Shown in pieces: positions 11,729-20,571 of a stretch of DNA of 64,000 bases. The position numbers and the translations under genes are program-made. The notes beneath the pieces are model-generated. The model was not told the DNA's origin, made no database searches, and saw nothing but the letters and a program-made list of their open reading frames with translations. The stretch comes from Cheiracanthium punctorium (taxonomy: Eukaryota; Arthropoda; Arachnida; Araneae; Cheiracanthiidae): contig JAWZYV010013274.1 of NCBI GenBank assembly GCA_038373885.1, positions 1,919,873 through 1,983,872 on the forward strand, read 5' to 3'. The first letter of the stretch is position 1; each line of letters starts with the position of its first letter.

Positions 11729-12315
11729 TAACATATTTAAATTTCGTCGAAATCGATGCATATTTACGGGAGTTGGAGCACGGACGGACGGACAGACAGA
11801 CAAACCAAAATCATAAACACTTTTCATTCTTATTGGCAAGTGTTAAAAAGGATGAACCTGCTGCGGAACGTCAAAGACCTACATGCACGAACGTGTAGCG
11901 TAAAAACAAGCTGTGGAAACATGGTCACCGGCATCGGCGCTTGTCTCAAATGCAATAATACACACCAGAATGAGACCGAACTCATTTCTCGAAGAAAGAA
12001 AAAAAAAAAAAAAAAAAAAGGACATGGCATACGAACTATGATTGGGGAGATGCCGGCGACCCCCGACACACAGCCCCGCCATATCCCCGGCAAGGCATAC
12101 GAACTGTGATTGGGGAGATACCGGCGACCCCCAACACACAGCCAGTCTTGCCATACACATTCAACCTCGGCAGGCCGTACTTAAAGCTTGCATTGTTGCA
12201 AGCACATTGTTACACAAACAGCGGCAAACGCTACCCTCAACACTGTTAAATGTACAACAATAGCGAACTACTGTAACATATAGCAGCTTTCGTTTCAAAA
12301 TGGCTGGCTGCTCCC
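11729..12315 (+). other. Non-coding spacer with poly-A tract and 68-bp tandem pair
   Basis: Downstream of the Helitron end. It holds a GGACGGACGGACAGACAGAC microsatellite (about 11781-11800), an A-run ending at 12019 (about 20 long here, shorter or longer in B and C) and two copies of a 68-bp segment starting CATACGAACT (12028 and 12096). The lysine- or phenylalanine-rich open frames here come from the A-run and are not genes. Confidence 0.7.
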
Positions 12316-12442
12316 CATCCGTGGCTGAGCGCATAGCGCTCAGGACTGGGTGACGGAAAGTGCCTGGTTCGAATCCCGCGTCGCGTCCGCCGACCTCGCC
12401 GTTCGGTTCTATGGGTTGAGATCAGGATTTCGAACCGGAACT
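12316..12442 (+). mobile_element. tRNA-derived SINE-like head (unit A)
   Basis: An A-box-like TGGCTGAGCGC (12322-12332) and a B box GGTTCGAATCC (12366-12376) are spaced as in RNA polymerase III type 2 promoters. The sequence is cut at 12442 by the LINE and continues at 18052. Copies at 25254 and 33164 have GGTTCGAAACC in the B box. The element boundaries were not determined. Confidence 0.5.
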
Positions 12443-12878
12443 ACCCTTCAGGGGGAAGACCTTCTTTAGGTTTTCACGGGTGTCACAATCCCGGGGCCCC
12501 AGCCCTCTGTGCCGTCAGCTTCTATTGGCGGAAAACTACCCACGTGTTTACCGTGCGTGGAGACCCGTGTCCCCGGAAATGGGGATCCTGGTAATTGAGG
12601 GATCTTTTCTCCAACACATTGCTTTGGCCTCGGCTTCGGGTAAACGGGAGGTACACAGCGTTCCCCTGTGTATCAATCGGCTGGTGGTACTGATTTCGAT
12701 CAACTGCTAGGGATCAAGCAATCGGACATCTACTGGGCACGTCGTTAAGGGTGGATGCTGCCTAAGGGATGTACTGTGCGCGTATAGACCCGACTAGCAC
12801 TGGTGTGCAAATGCACATCCCCTCGTTGGGCTCCGTGGTGGGTGGTGCGGTCGGGTCCGAATTTCAATCTTCCCCAAC
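12443..12878 (+). promoter_or_regulatory. LINE 5' UTR, presumed internal promoter
   Basis: 436 bp between the target duplication and ORF1, more G/C-rich than the surroundings. Such elements carry an internal RNA polymerase II promoter here. No TATA box is evident. Function is inferred from position. Confidence 0.5.
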
Positions 12879-14108
12879 ATGGATATGAAAAATTCATCGT
12901 CTATCGTCAATGCTCCGCTGTCAACTTGTAATGAAAACATCGATTCACAATTAGTACACATGAACGCTCGATTCTTCATCGTTCACTACGTTGAAGGTAA
13001 TTTTAATGAAACATCCCCTTTTTTAATACATAAATGTATCACCGACAATGTAGGAGAAGTAAAAAAAGTTAAAAAATTAAGATCTGGAGACCTATTAGTA
13101 GAAGTATCAAACAATAGACAAGCTTCCAAAATAATGAAAATTAAAAACTTCGGCCTAAAAACTGTTACAGTGACCCCTCATACATCCCTAAACATCTCAC
13201 GAGGAGTCGTATCGGAACCCGAACTTATACACTGCTCTGAAGCTGAAATACTAGAAAACCTAACAGATGACAAAGTAAGTGCCGTTCGTCGAATCACTAT
13301 TCGACGCAATAATCAAATAATCAAAACTAAACATATTATCTTAACTTTTCAGTCACCCACTATTCCATCTCATATTAAAGCCGGCTATTTATTATGCCCC
13401 GTGAGACCATATGTACCAAATCCAATCCGTTGCTTCCAGTGTCAAAAGTTCGGCCATACTAAAACCTCCTGTCGTGGGTCACCTGCCTGTGCTCGCTGTG
13501 GTGCTTCTGACCACGACAGTGAGTCCTGCTCTGCAGCTCCAAAATGTGTAAACTGTAAAGAGGAACATCCTTCATACTCCAGATCTTGCGCAAAATGGGC
13601 GTTTGAAAAAGAAATTCAGTCCCTACGTGCCTCTCAAAGACTCTCATATCCGGAAGCCCGTAAGATAATAGAAAGCCGGACACCAACACCTGGTTTATCT
13701 TATGCAGCTGCAACAAAATCAACTAAAACAATAGCAACTCAAACTGAATTTCCAAAATCCGTACCTGTCTCCTTTCCTTCTGCAACAGCCCAAATACCTA
13801 AACAATCCATCTCTAATCAAAATAAATCCTCCACGGCTCCACAAAAACATATATCAAAGAAAAACTCTCAAAATGTTACCTCAACCCGACCACAAATAAA
13901 AAAGTCTTCGGTCTACAGATCAAAGTACAATAAACCCAAAATCAAACACGTTCCTCCACAACGCCCTATAGACGATACTATCCTACATTTGGACCCCTCT
14001 GACTCTGAAATGTCAGATCTTCCCATGGATGATGACGACATCCCTAGCACCTCTCTCAAGCCTACGGGGGTTCGGAGCAAGATGAGCATCATCCCAAAAA
14101 CAACATGA
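12879..14108 (+). CDS. LINE ORF1, gag-like RNA-binding protein
   Basis: A 409-residue protein that would coat the element RNA and assist target-primed reverse transcription. An N-terminal region of about 30-110 residues (ARFFIVHYVEG...) resembles the folded domain preceding zinc knuckles in arthropod LINE gag proteins. Three CCHC-type knuckles follow from about residue 184: CFQCQKFGHTKTSC, CARCGASDHDSESC and CVNCKEEHPSYSRSC. The C-terminal third is Ser/Thr/Pro/Lys-rich and probably disordered, ending in an acidic stretch with DDDD-like character. The start at 12879 is the first ATG of the open frame. The stop overlaps the ORF2 start (ATGA), suggesting translation of ORF2 by termination-reinitiation. 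No internal stop is seen. Confidence 0.92.
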   Translation: MDMKNSSSIVNAPLSTCNENIDSQLVHMNARFFIVHYVEGNFNETSPFLIHKCITDNVGEVKKVKKLRSGDLLVEVSNNRQASKIMKIKNFGLKTVTVTPHTSLNISRGVVSEPELIHCSEAEILENLTDDKVSAVRRITIRRNNQIIKTKHIILTFQSPTIPSHIKAGYLLCPVRPYVPNPIRCFQCQKFGHTKTSCRGSPACARCGASDHDSESCSAAPKCVNCKEEHPSYSRSCAKWAFEKEIQSLRASQRLSYPEARKIIESRTPTPGLSYAAATKSTKTIATQTEFPKSVPVSFPSATAQIPKQSISNQNKSSTAPQKHISKKNSQNVTSTRPQIKKSSVYRSKYNKPKIKHVPPQRPIDDTILHLDPSDSEMSDLPMDDDDIPSTSLKPTGVRSKMSIIPKTT

Positions 14109-17100
14109 TAATGGCTCTGCTGCTGTCTTGGAACTGCCACGGTTTCCTTAATAAAAACGATGACCTCAAAACGCTGATTTATGATCATAACCCCGCTTGC
14201 TTTGCCCTTCAGGAAACATTTCTCAAAACCAATAGACATACTAAAATCCATAATTACACCATCTTTCGCAAGGACTATGAGCTCAATGATAGGGCCACAG
14301 GTGGAGTTGCCCTATTAATTAACAATAGTTATCCTCACACTATGGTCAATCTTAACACAAATCTCCAAGCAGTTGCCACTCGTATTCAATTAAAACAACT
14401 CACAACTGTCTGCAGTATATACCTCCCTCCTAGTGAAGCCATAAGCCAAACATCCCTCAATAGTCTCATTCAGCAACTTCCTCCTCCTTTCATCCTCCTT
14501 GGTGACATGAACGCTCATAGTCCTTTGTGGGGAAGCAAGGACACCAACAATAGAGGCCTTCAAATCGAACAACTTCTCACTGACTTCTCCCTCTGCTGCA
14601 TGAATAATGGCGACAATACTTATTTTCACTACCCAACTAAAACTTTCCATGCAATAGACCTCGCCATCTGCTCTCCTCCAATCCTCCCGCTGTATAACTT
14701 CTCTGTATCAAGTGATTTACATAACAGCGACCATTTTCCGATCATTCTCTCACCTTTGTATCAGAATCCAAACCAAACTTCAAAAATACCCAGATACATT
14801 CATGACAAAGCAGATTGGCAGACTTTCACTTCACTGTCAACAATATCCCCAAATATCATAGAAGGCACTATTGATGAGGTCGTTGAAACAATAACTACCA
14901 CCATCATTAAGGCAGCAGACCATAGTATTCCGAAATCGGGCACAAGCTGTCGCAGAAATAAAAAACCGTGGTGGAACGAGGCATGCACCCTAGCAAAAAA
15001 GCAGCAGCAGAAAGCCTGGGGTACCTTCCGCCGATATCCCACAACAGAAAATCTTATTGCTTTTAAAAAAGCAAAAGCAGCCGCCCGCAAGGTGAGGCGG
15101 CAATCTCAAAAGGAATCATGGATGCAATATGTCTCCAGCATTACAACATCAATTTCTAGTAAGGAGCTATGGACCAAAACAAAAAGAGCTATGGGAATAT
15201 ACAACAACCATACCATACCCTGCCTTTCCATCAATAACAAAATTATCTCTGATACCACAGACATTGCAAATACCATCGGCGAAACTTTGGCTCTATCCTC
15301 TTGCAGTACCTCTTACTCAAATACCTTTTATACCCATAAACTGCAATCTGAACGGCAAAAACTAAATTTTAAAACCTCCTCGCAGCTCTCCTACAATAGT
15401 ATCTTTACAATCCATGAACTCACCAATCAACTCAGACAGTTACCGAATACTTCTCCTGGTCCCGATGGTATCACATATGAAATGCTAAAACACCTTTCTC
15501 ATGATTCCCTTGCAAATCTACTTAAGCTTTTTAATAGAATCTGGAACGAACATACCTTTCCCTCCTCCTGGAGAAACGCCATAGTCATACCCTTTCCAAA
15601 ACCCGGAAAAGACACTTCCAATCCTAATAACTACAGACCCATAGCCCTTACTAGTTGCCTTTGCAAACTGCTGGAGAAAATGATCAATGCACGCTTAGTT
15701 TACGTTTTAGAAACAGAGGGCCATATACACCCCTACCAAAGTGGCTTCCGCAAGGGCAGATCAACATCTGACAATATAATATATTTGGAAACCCAAATTC
15801 GTAACGCTTTCCTACGACGGAACCACTTAATATCAATTTTTTTTGACATAGAAAAGGCATACGACAAGACCTGGAGATATGGTATTCTCCGGGACCTCCA
15901 TAATCTAGGCTTCCGTGGCAACCTTCCAATATTTATCCAGAACTTTCTCTTGCTTCGAAAATTCAGAATACAAATAAACAACATTCAATCCAATAGCTTT
16001 GTCCAAGAAGAGGGCGTCCCTCAGGGCTCTGTCTTAAGTGTTACCCTCTTTTCAATAAAAATCAATAACATTCTCAATCAACTACCTCCGTCTGTTCACG
16101 GAAGCCTATATGTCGATGACCTTCAAATTTCTTGTCAGGGAAAGGACATGCGTTACATTGAGCGTCAGCTCCAGAACACGATCAATCGCATCCTAAAATG
16201 GTGTACCACAAATGGATTTAACATTTCTGCGGAAAAGACTGTCAGTACGCACTTCTGTCGTTTACGAGGGATCCATCCTGATCCTGATCTCTATGTGGGC
16301 AGCTCAAAAATAGAAATACGTGACTCCGCTAAATTTTTAGGGGTATATTTTGATAGAAAATTGACCTTTGCTAACCATATCTCCTATATCCGCAACAAAT
16401 GTGAAAAGGACCTAAATATCCTGAAGGTATTAACTAACACTTCTTGGGGAGCAGAGCGTGACGCCCTGTTGCGGATCTACCGTGCAGCAATTCGATCCAA
16501 AATAGATTACGCCTGTGGAGTGTATGGATCTGCATGTAGGTCAGCCCTAAAAAAACTTGACACAGTGCATCATACTGCACTACGCCTCTGTTCTGGAGCT
16601 TTTAGAACATCACCCATACAAAGTCTCTATATCACTTGTCATGAGCCATCTCTCATCCACATCCGTCACAAATTATCATTAAACAATTATTTTCGCATCC
16701 TGTCTCATCCCTCCCACCCTTTGGGGGACGCATTTTTGGACACTCATTTGGACCGCCAATATGGAAATCGCCCCTCATGCACTCCTCCCTTTGGTTTAAG
16801 GATCCGTAGGAGTCTAGTTGGTACCCAACTGGAGAATGTTAAAGTCTCCCCTAATTCTCCTCATGAAACGCCACCATGGACTACACTGCAGACCTCGTAC
16901 CTCCAACCATTTAATGGCTTTACTAAACAGGATACCGACCCAAAAATATATCAACAGTTGTTCTCAGACCACAAAAACAGATATAAAAAATATACAGAAA
17001 TATACACTGATGGTTCGAAATCTGATAATTATGTTGGCTTTGCCTTCGTCGAAAATAACCACACCTGCAGCTATACTCTTCCTCCGTTCTGCTCCATATT

Positions 17101-17788
17101 TACCGCTGAATTACTGGCCATCCATGAAAGCCTTTTATACATCTCTAGAATGAAGACAAACAGATTTATCATCTACTCTGACTCCCTCAGTGTACTAGAC
17201 AATCTAAAATCGGGCTCCCTCACTCATAGCTATATCACCAAAGTGCTACGTCTGCATGAACAACTGACAAATCGTGGATACAATATTCTCTACTGTTGGG
17301 TACCCAGTCATATTGGGATACTGGGCAACGAGAAGGCGGATAGCTTAGCCAGGCAAGCGACAATCCCATACACTGGCTATCTCGCATACAATGACATAAA
17401 GTCCGGCACCTCTAGCATAGTAAAAAGTAGTTGGACCAATAAATGGGATAGTGAAACTGAAAACAAACTGCATTCTATCCGACCTTTCCTCACTCATTGG
17501 TCATCCCTTTCATATCGAAATCATGATGTCATTTTGACTCGTCTCCGCATTGGTCACACGAGAATCACCCATAAACACCTACTCCTGGGTGAACTTGCCC
17601 CAGAATGTTCACATTGTCAATCTCACCTAACCATTCGTCACATTTTAACCTCTTGTACAGCTTTTAATAATTTTTATCAAATATTTTTTAACTGTTCTCA
17701 TCCCAAACTTGACGATATATTGGGTGAAACCCCTCACTGTAATTTATTTTCATTTCTTCGACGTATCAATCTGCTTTACTCAGTGTGA
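14105..17788 (+). CDS. LINE ORF2: endonuclease, reverse transcriptase, RNase H
   Basis: A 1,227-residue polyprotein. The N-terminal AP-type endonuclease has SWNCHGF, ALQET, GDMNAH (about 133-138) and the catalytic SDH (208-210). The reverse transcriptase starts near 450 with GPDGITYEML, then YRPIALTS, SGFRKGRST, FFDIEKAYDKTW, GVPQGSVLSV and the active-site YVDD (669-672). RNase H begins near 965: IYTDGSK (Asp 969), TAELLAIHESL, IYSDSLSVL and WVPSHIGILGNEKADSLAR. A terminal CSHC...H...C motif (about 1167-1183) ends the protein. It would nick the target, copy the RNA and remove the template. All key catalytic residues are visible and the frame is open throughout. The start is set by the ATGA overlap with ORF1. 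Confidence 0.95.
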   Translation: MIMALLLSWNCHGFLNKNDDLKTLIYDHNPACFALQETFLKTNRHTKIHNYTIFRKDYELNDRATGGVALLINNSYPHTMVNLNTNLQAVATRIQLKQLTTVCSIYLPPSEAISQTSLNSLIQQLPPPFILLGDMNAHSPLWGSKDTNNRGLQIEQLLTDFSLCCMNNGDNTYFHYPTKTFHAIDLAICSPPILPLYNFSVSSDLHNSDHFPIILSPLYQNPNQTSKIPRYIHDKADWQTFTSLSTISPNIIEGTIDEVVETITTTIIKAADHSIPKSGTSCRRNKKPWWNEACTLAKKQQQKAWGTFRRYPTTENLIAFKKAKAAARKVRRQSQKESWMQYVSSITTSISSKELWTKTKRAMGIYNNHTIPCLSINNKIISDTTDIANTIGETLALSSCSTSYSNTFYTHKLQSERQKLNFKTSSQLSYNSIFTIHELTNQLRQLPNTSPGPDGITYEMLKHLSHDSLANLLKLFNRIWNEHTFPSSWRNAIVIPFPKPGKDTSNPNNYRPIALTSCLCKLLEKMINARLVYVLETEGHIHPYQSGFRKGRSTSDNIIYLETQIRNAFLRRNHLISIFFDIEKAYDKTWRYGILRDLHNLGFRGNLPIFIQNFLLLRKFRIQINNIQSNSFVQEEGVPQGSVLSVTLFSIKINNILNQLPPSVHGSLYVDDLQISCQGKDMRYIERQLQNTINRILKWCTTNGFNISAEKTVSTHFCRLRGIHPDPDLYVGSSKIEIRDSAKFLGVYFDRKLTFANHISYIRNKCEKDLNILKVLTNTSWGAERDALLRIYRAAIRSKIDYACGVYGSACRSALKKLDTVHHTALRLCSGAFRTSPIQSLYITCHEPSLIHIRHKLSLNNYFRILSHPSHPLGDAFLDTHLDRQYGNRPSCTPPFGLRIRRSLVGTQLENVKVSPNSPHETPPWTTLQTSYLQPFNGFTKQDTDPKIYQQLFSDHKNRYKKYTEIYTDGSKSDNYVGFAFVENNHTCSYTLPPFCSIFTAELLAIHESLLYISRMKTNRFIIYSDSLSVLDNLKSGSLTHSYITKVLRLHEQLTNRGYNILYCWVPSHIGILGNEKADSLARQATIPYTGYLAYNDIKSGTSSIVKSSWTNKWDSETENKLHSIRPFLTHWSSLSYRNHDVILTRLRIGHTRITHKHLLLGELAPECSHCQSHLTIRHILTSCTAFNNFYQIFFNCSHPKLDDILGETPHCNLFSFLRRINLLYSV

Positions 17789-18038
17789 AGTATACACCTT
17801 TCTCTGACTGGTATCTGGATGGGAGCCCCCATCCAGACGTCCTTGGCTTATTTTTATCTACTTTTTACCTTTCTACAGTTTGATTTTACCAGTTTTAGAC
17901 CTTACGGATTTTAGCTTTACATGTTTTATACAATAACTTTTACGCAAAAGAGTTATTTTATCCTAAATACACATTGTCTGGCGCAGTATGTCCTTTCTGG
18001 ACCTTGTGCCATTAAACACCAACCAACCAACCAACCAA
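17789..18038 (+). other. LINE 3' UTR and (CCAA)n tail
   Basis: About 230 bp of non-coding sequence ends in ATTAAACACC followed by five CCAA-type repeats, directly before the 13-bp target duplication. A simple-repeat tail in place of poly(A) is known for several RNase H-bearing LINE groups. Confidence 0.85.
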
Positions 18039-18051
18039 TCGAACCGGAACT

Positions 18052-19869
18052 GAAGAGAAAGGCGGAAAAAAACGTTATTTTTGTCGAAATGAAAACCAGT
18101 ACCTCTAGCACTAGAGGGTTTACCACTTTTCTTAATGTTACGGGATGGATGTTTACATGTCTTTTTTGACGGATTCGATGACCTTTTAAGATGCTATAGA
18201 GATAAAACTGGTTGAGTTAGCAAGAGATTAAACGAGTGTTCATCCATGAAATATAGCAGTAGTAATAAGTTTTGAATGATTAAAAAAGCATGTATATCGA
18301 TGGATATGCATAAATGATTCCGTTATTCCGGCATACTGCTTTCCATGTATAAGTATGAAACTCCAGTACAGGATTAAAACAAAAAAAAAAAGATATCATA
18401 TCATGGCTGCTTTTTTTTTTTTTTCACGAGACGCTGTGGGCGTAATCTAAAATTGCTCTCTGGCAATTTGGCGTGCAGACAGACTGCTTTGGCAAGAATC
18501 GTTTCTCACTCTGTTATAATATTCACGCTAGGGGTTGCCGAATGCAAGTTGATCCACGAAAAAGAGTAGAGAAATCGTGCGTTTGAAATTCCATGTTCTT
18601 TTTTCTAGTATTTTATGGTTTTATTTATTTATTAATTGTTCTGAATATATATTTGAATGTTTTTAAAATTGCAGTATATTTACCTATGCATGCATTTGAA
18701 TATGAATAAAATTTTTAGATTTGAAGGTAATATGTTACGGAAATAACGGTTAAAGTCCGGAAATAATATTACGGACGAAATAGTGTTACGGAAATAAAGT
18801 TACGGATAGTTAAAAAAGAATCATCATTTGGCTTTTGTATGAAATTGAAAGAAGGAGTTATAGGATTATAGAAAACCCTTTTTTATTAAATGTTTTGTCC
18901 GGGGTTTTAGCATTTTATAAATATGGATTATGCAGATAAACTCTTCGGGTTTAAACCTATATGTTCCCATCGATGCAGACTGAAGCGAGGGCAAAAATTG
19001 CATTACTGATTTTTGTAGGACACTGAAAGATTAATATGGGCTAGCAATCATGTTTATAACAACCTAGGAGGTTAGATATAATCAGTGGCGGATCTAGGAT
19101 TGGGTAAAGGGGGAGGGGCTAACTTACTGGGTATTCCATAATTTGGGTACAGTTATCCAAGCTTGGCGACATTTGGGACGATTTTTTTACATGTCGCCTG
19201 TATATTTTATTTTTCTGAGTGACTATAGTATTACGTAATTGATTTTCGTGAAACGCGTCCGAATTTCTGATAAAGTAAAATATTCGAACCTGCTAGGAAC
19301 TTGCACTTCATAGGGGAAACAAGGTCTGAAAAAATTAATTTAAATCATTCTCTTTTTTTCCATAATATCATTGTATTCCTTCTAATTATGCACCTCTTAA
19401 CAAACTACCTGATAGTAATGCATGTACATTTTGTGAGTGCTATTCCGCTTGAAATAGCTTGTTCTGGGTCTGTGCATTTATGATTTCTACCTGATGATTT
19501 GCGCTTTCACTTTAACTAGACAAATTATCATTTTTCGGAATTTTCATAAAACAATCACCTATATATTACGACTCAATGACCGCTTTTTGAGGCCATAATA
19601 TCTGCATTAAATTAAATTCTACACACGAATGGAGCTAGACAGAGAGCAAATGAATCACACTAGAGTTTAACCCGGAAAGAACGACCAAGTAGCGATAGCA
19701 ATTTCAATGGGTTAAGCTTTTGAAGCCTACTTAGAAAGGACTACAGTACTTCCAAGAAATTCTTCCACCATTCCTAAACGTTCAAAACGGGTGTACTTTT
19801 GTATGAACAGGAAATGTCCGAAAACCAGATAAGGAAAATTAGCCATAGTAATAGTATCCCTGCACTATG
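18052..19869 (+). other. Non-coding part of unit A
   Basis: Continues the SINE-like sequence, then an A-run and T-run pair (about 18381-18424), a TTACGGAAATAA-rich patch (about 18734-18808) and a lone CAGTGGCGGATCTAGG motif (19084) resembling a hAT end without a visible partner. The 60-codon open frame at 19301-19483 recurs in all three units only because they are duplicates. No gene is supported. Confidence 0.7.
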
Positions 19870-20571
19870 TACAGCTGCGGAAAAAAAAGGCCCACTTGCT
19901 CTTTATTTCGCCGTCATTCGTCGAACACTAAAGGAGTTAGAGGCTGCTCTCTGCTGTTCTGACTACAAGCTTGAATATTACTCAGCTATGGTCGAACTTG
20001 AAGAATGATTTCCTGATAGCAAATTTATTTGTTTGAATTTCATGTAAAAACCGCAATTTCTTTTTTGCAGACCCAATATTATCTCTGTGTTTGTTATTTC
20101 ACTTTCTTCATTTAATACTATCGTCTGCAATGTGCAATATTCTTAAGACATTTGGCGGTATTTTAATTTAGAGTTATATGAAAATTTAGACAGAGAAACG
20201 TGATTTTAAATGTTTGATAAAGTATGGGGAAGTCCGAAGACCTAATGTTTCCGATATTAAAAAAGGTCACATTCACGCCTGGAAAGTTGAGGATGTTAGT
20301 TTTTCAGAAATAGGACGTTGTATTAGAAGACATAAATCGACTGCATCTAATTCTATAGCTGGAAAATATTTTATTTGGGGGAATATGGTAGCGGACGCAA
20401 CAATACACGCTATATAGAATCCCGATCAAACTGTAAATACCTCTAATTTATTTGCTTCAAAATTTGATATTTTTAATACTGGTATCTTTTACTGTGTTTT
20501 TGCACAAAATAAATCTAATTTACGTTTATTTTATGCAATTTTAGAAAAATTTTCACTTAATAAATTTATAT
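19870..20571 (+). mobile_element. Tc-like element, left part, internally deleted (unit A)
   Basis: Begins TA/CAGCTGCGG like the complete copy at 40584. Its left inverted repeat is shortened by a 574-bp deletion (equivalent to 27266-27839 of unit B), and its right half is lost at the duplication breakpoint. Confidence 0.75.
20214..20417 (+). pseudogene. Tc-like transposase N-terminal fragment (unit A)
   Basis: A 67-codon open frame with DIKKGHIHAWKVEDVSFSEI followed by GRCIRRHKSTASNSI. This matches the helix-turn-helix pattern of Tc1/Tc3-type transposases (FKRG.I......G.S..EIAR.L.RS.STV). The catalytic domain is absent. It lies between the inverted repeats of the Tc-like element, which supports the assignment. 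Homology was judged by eye. Confidence 0.5.

Larger units (their letters stand above)
12443..18038 (+). mobile_element. Full-length non-LTR retrotransposon (LINE) with RNase H, both ORFs intact
   Basis: The 5,596-bp element is flanked by an exact 13-bp target duplication TCGAACCGGAACT (12430-12442 and 18039-18051). Units B and C contain the unoccupied site. It has a 436-bp 5' UTR, ORF1 (12879-14108), ORF2 (14105-17788) overlapping in ATGA, a ~230-bp 3' UTR and a (CCAA)n tail instead of poly(A). Endonuclease, RT, RNase H and a C-terminal CCHC motif place it in the RNase H-bearing I/Jockey-type group; the exact clade is uncertain. Complete ORFs, a complete 5' end and an undecayed duplication indicate a recent and possibly active copy. 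Confidence 0.95.
5637..20571 (+). repeat. Tandem segmental duplication, unit A
   Basis: This is the first of three direct repeats. It starts inside BEL pol (CCCGAGTTGCTCCC) and ends inside a Tc-like element (TTAATAAATTTATAT). It holds the 2.0-kb hAT and 5.6-kb LINE insertions and lacks 574 bp present in B and C. After correcting for these it is about 7.89 kb. Confidence 0.93.

Noticed and set aside
11756..12109. Lysine-rich ORF, and phenylalanine-rich ORFs on the other strand
   Set aside because: Generated by reading through the A-run at about 12000-12019. Lengths change with run length between units.
19084..19130. hAT element end (CAGTGGCGGATCTAGG)
   Set aside because: No matching opposite end or target duplication could be found within the unit.
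19301..19483. 60-codon ORF conserved at 26630 and 40013
   Set aside because: It is conserved only because the three units are duplicates. The product has no recognisable motif and no supporting context.
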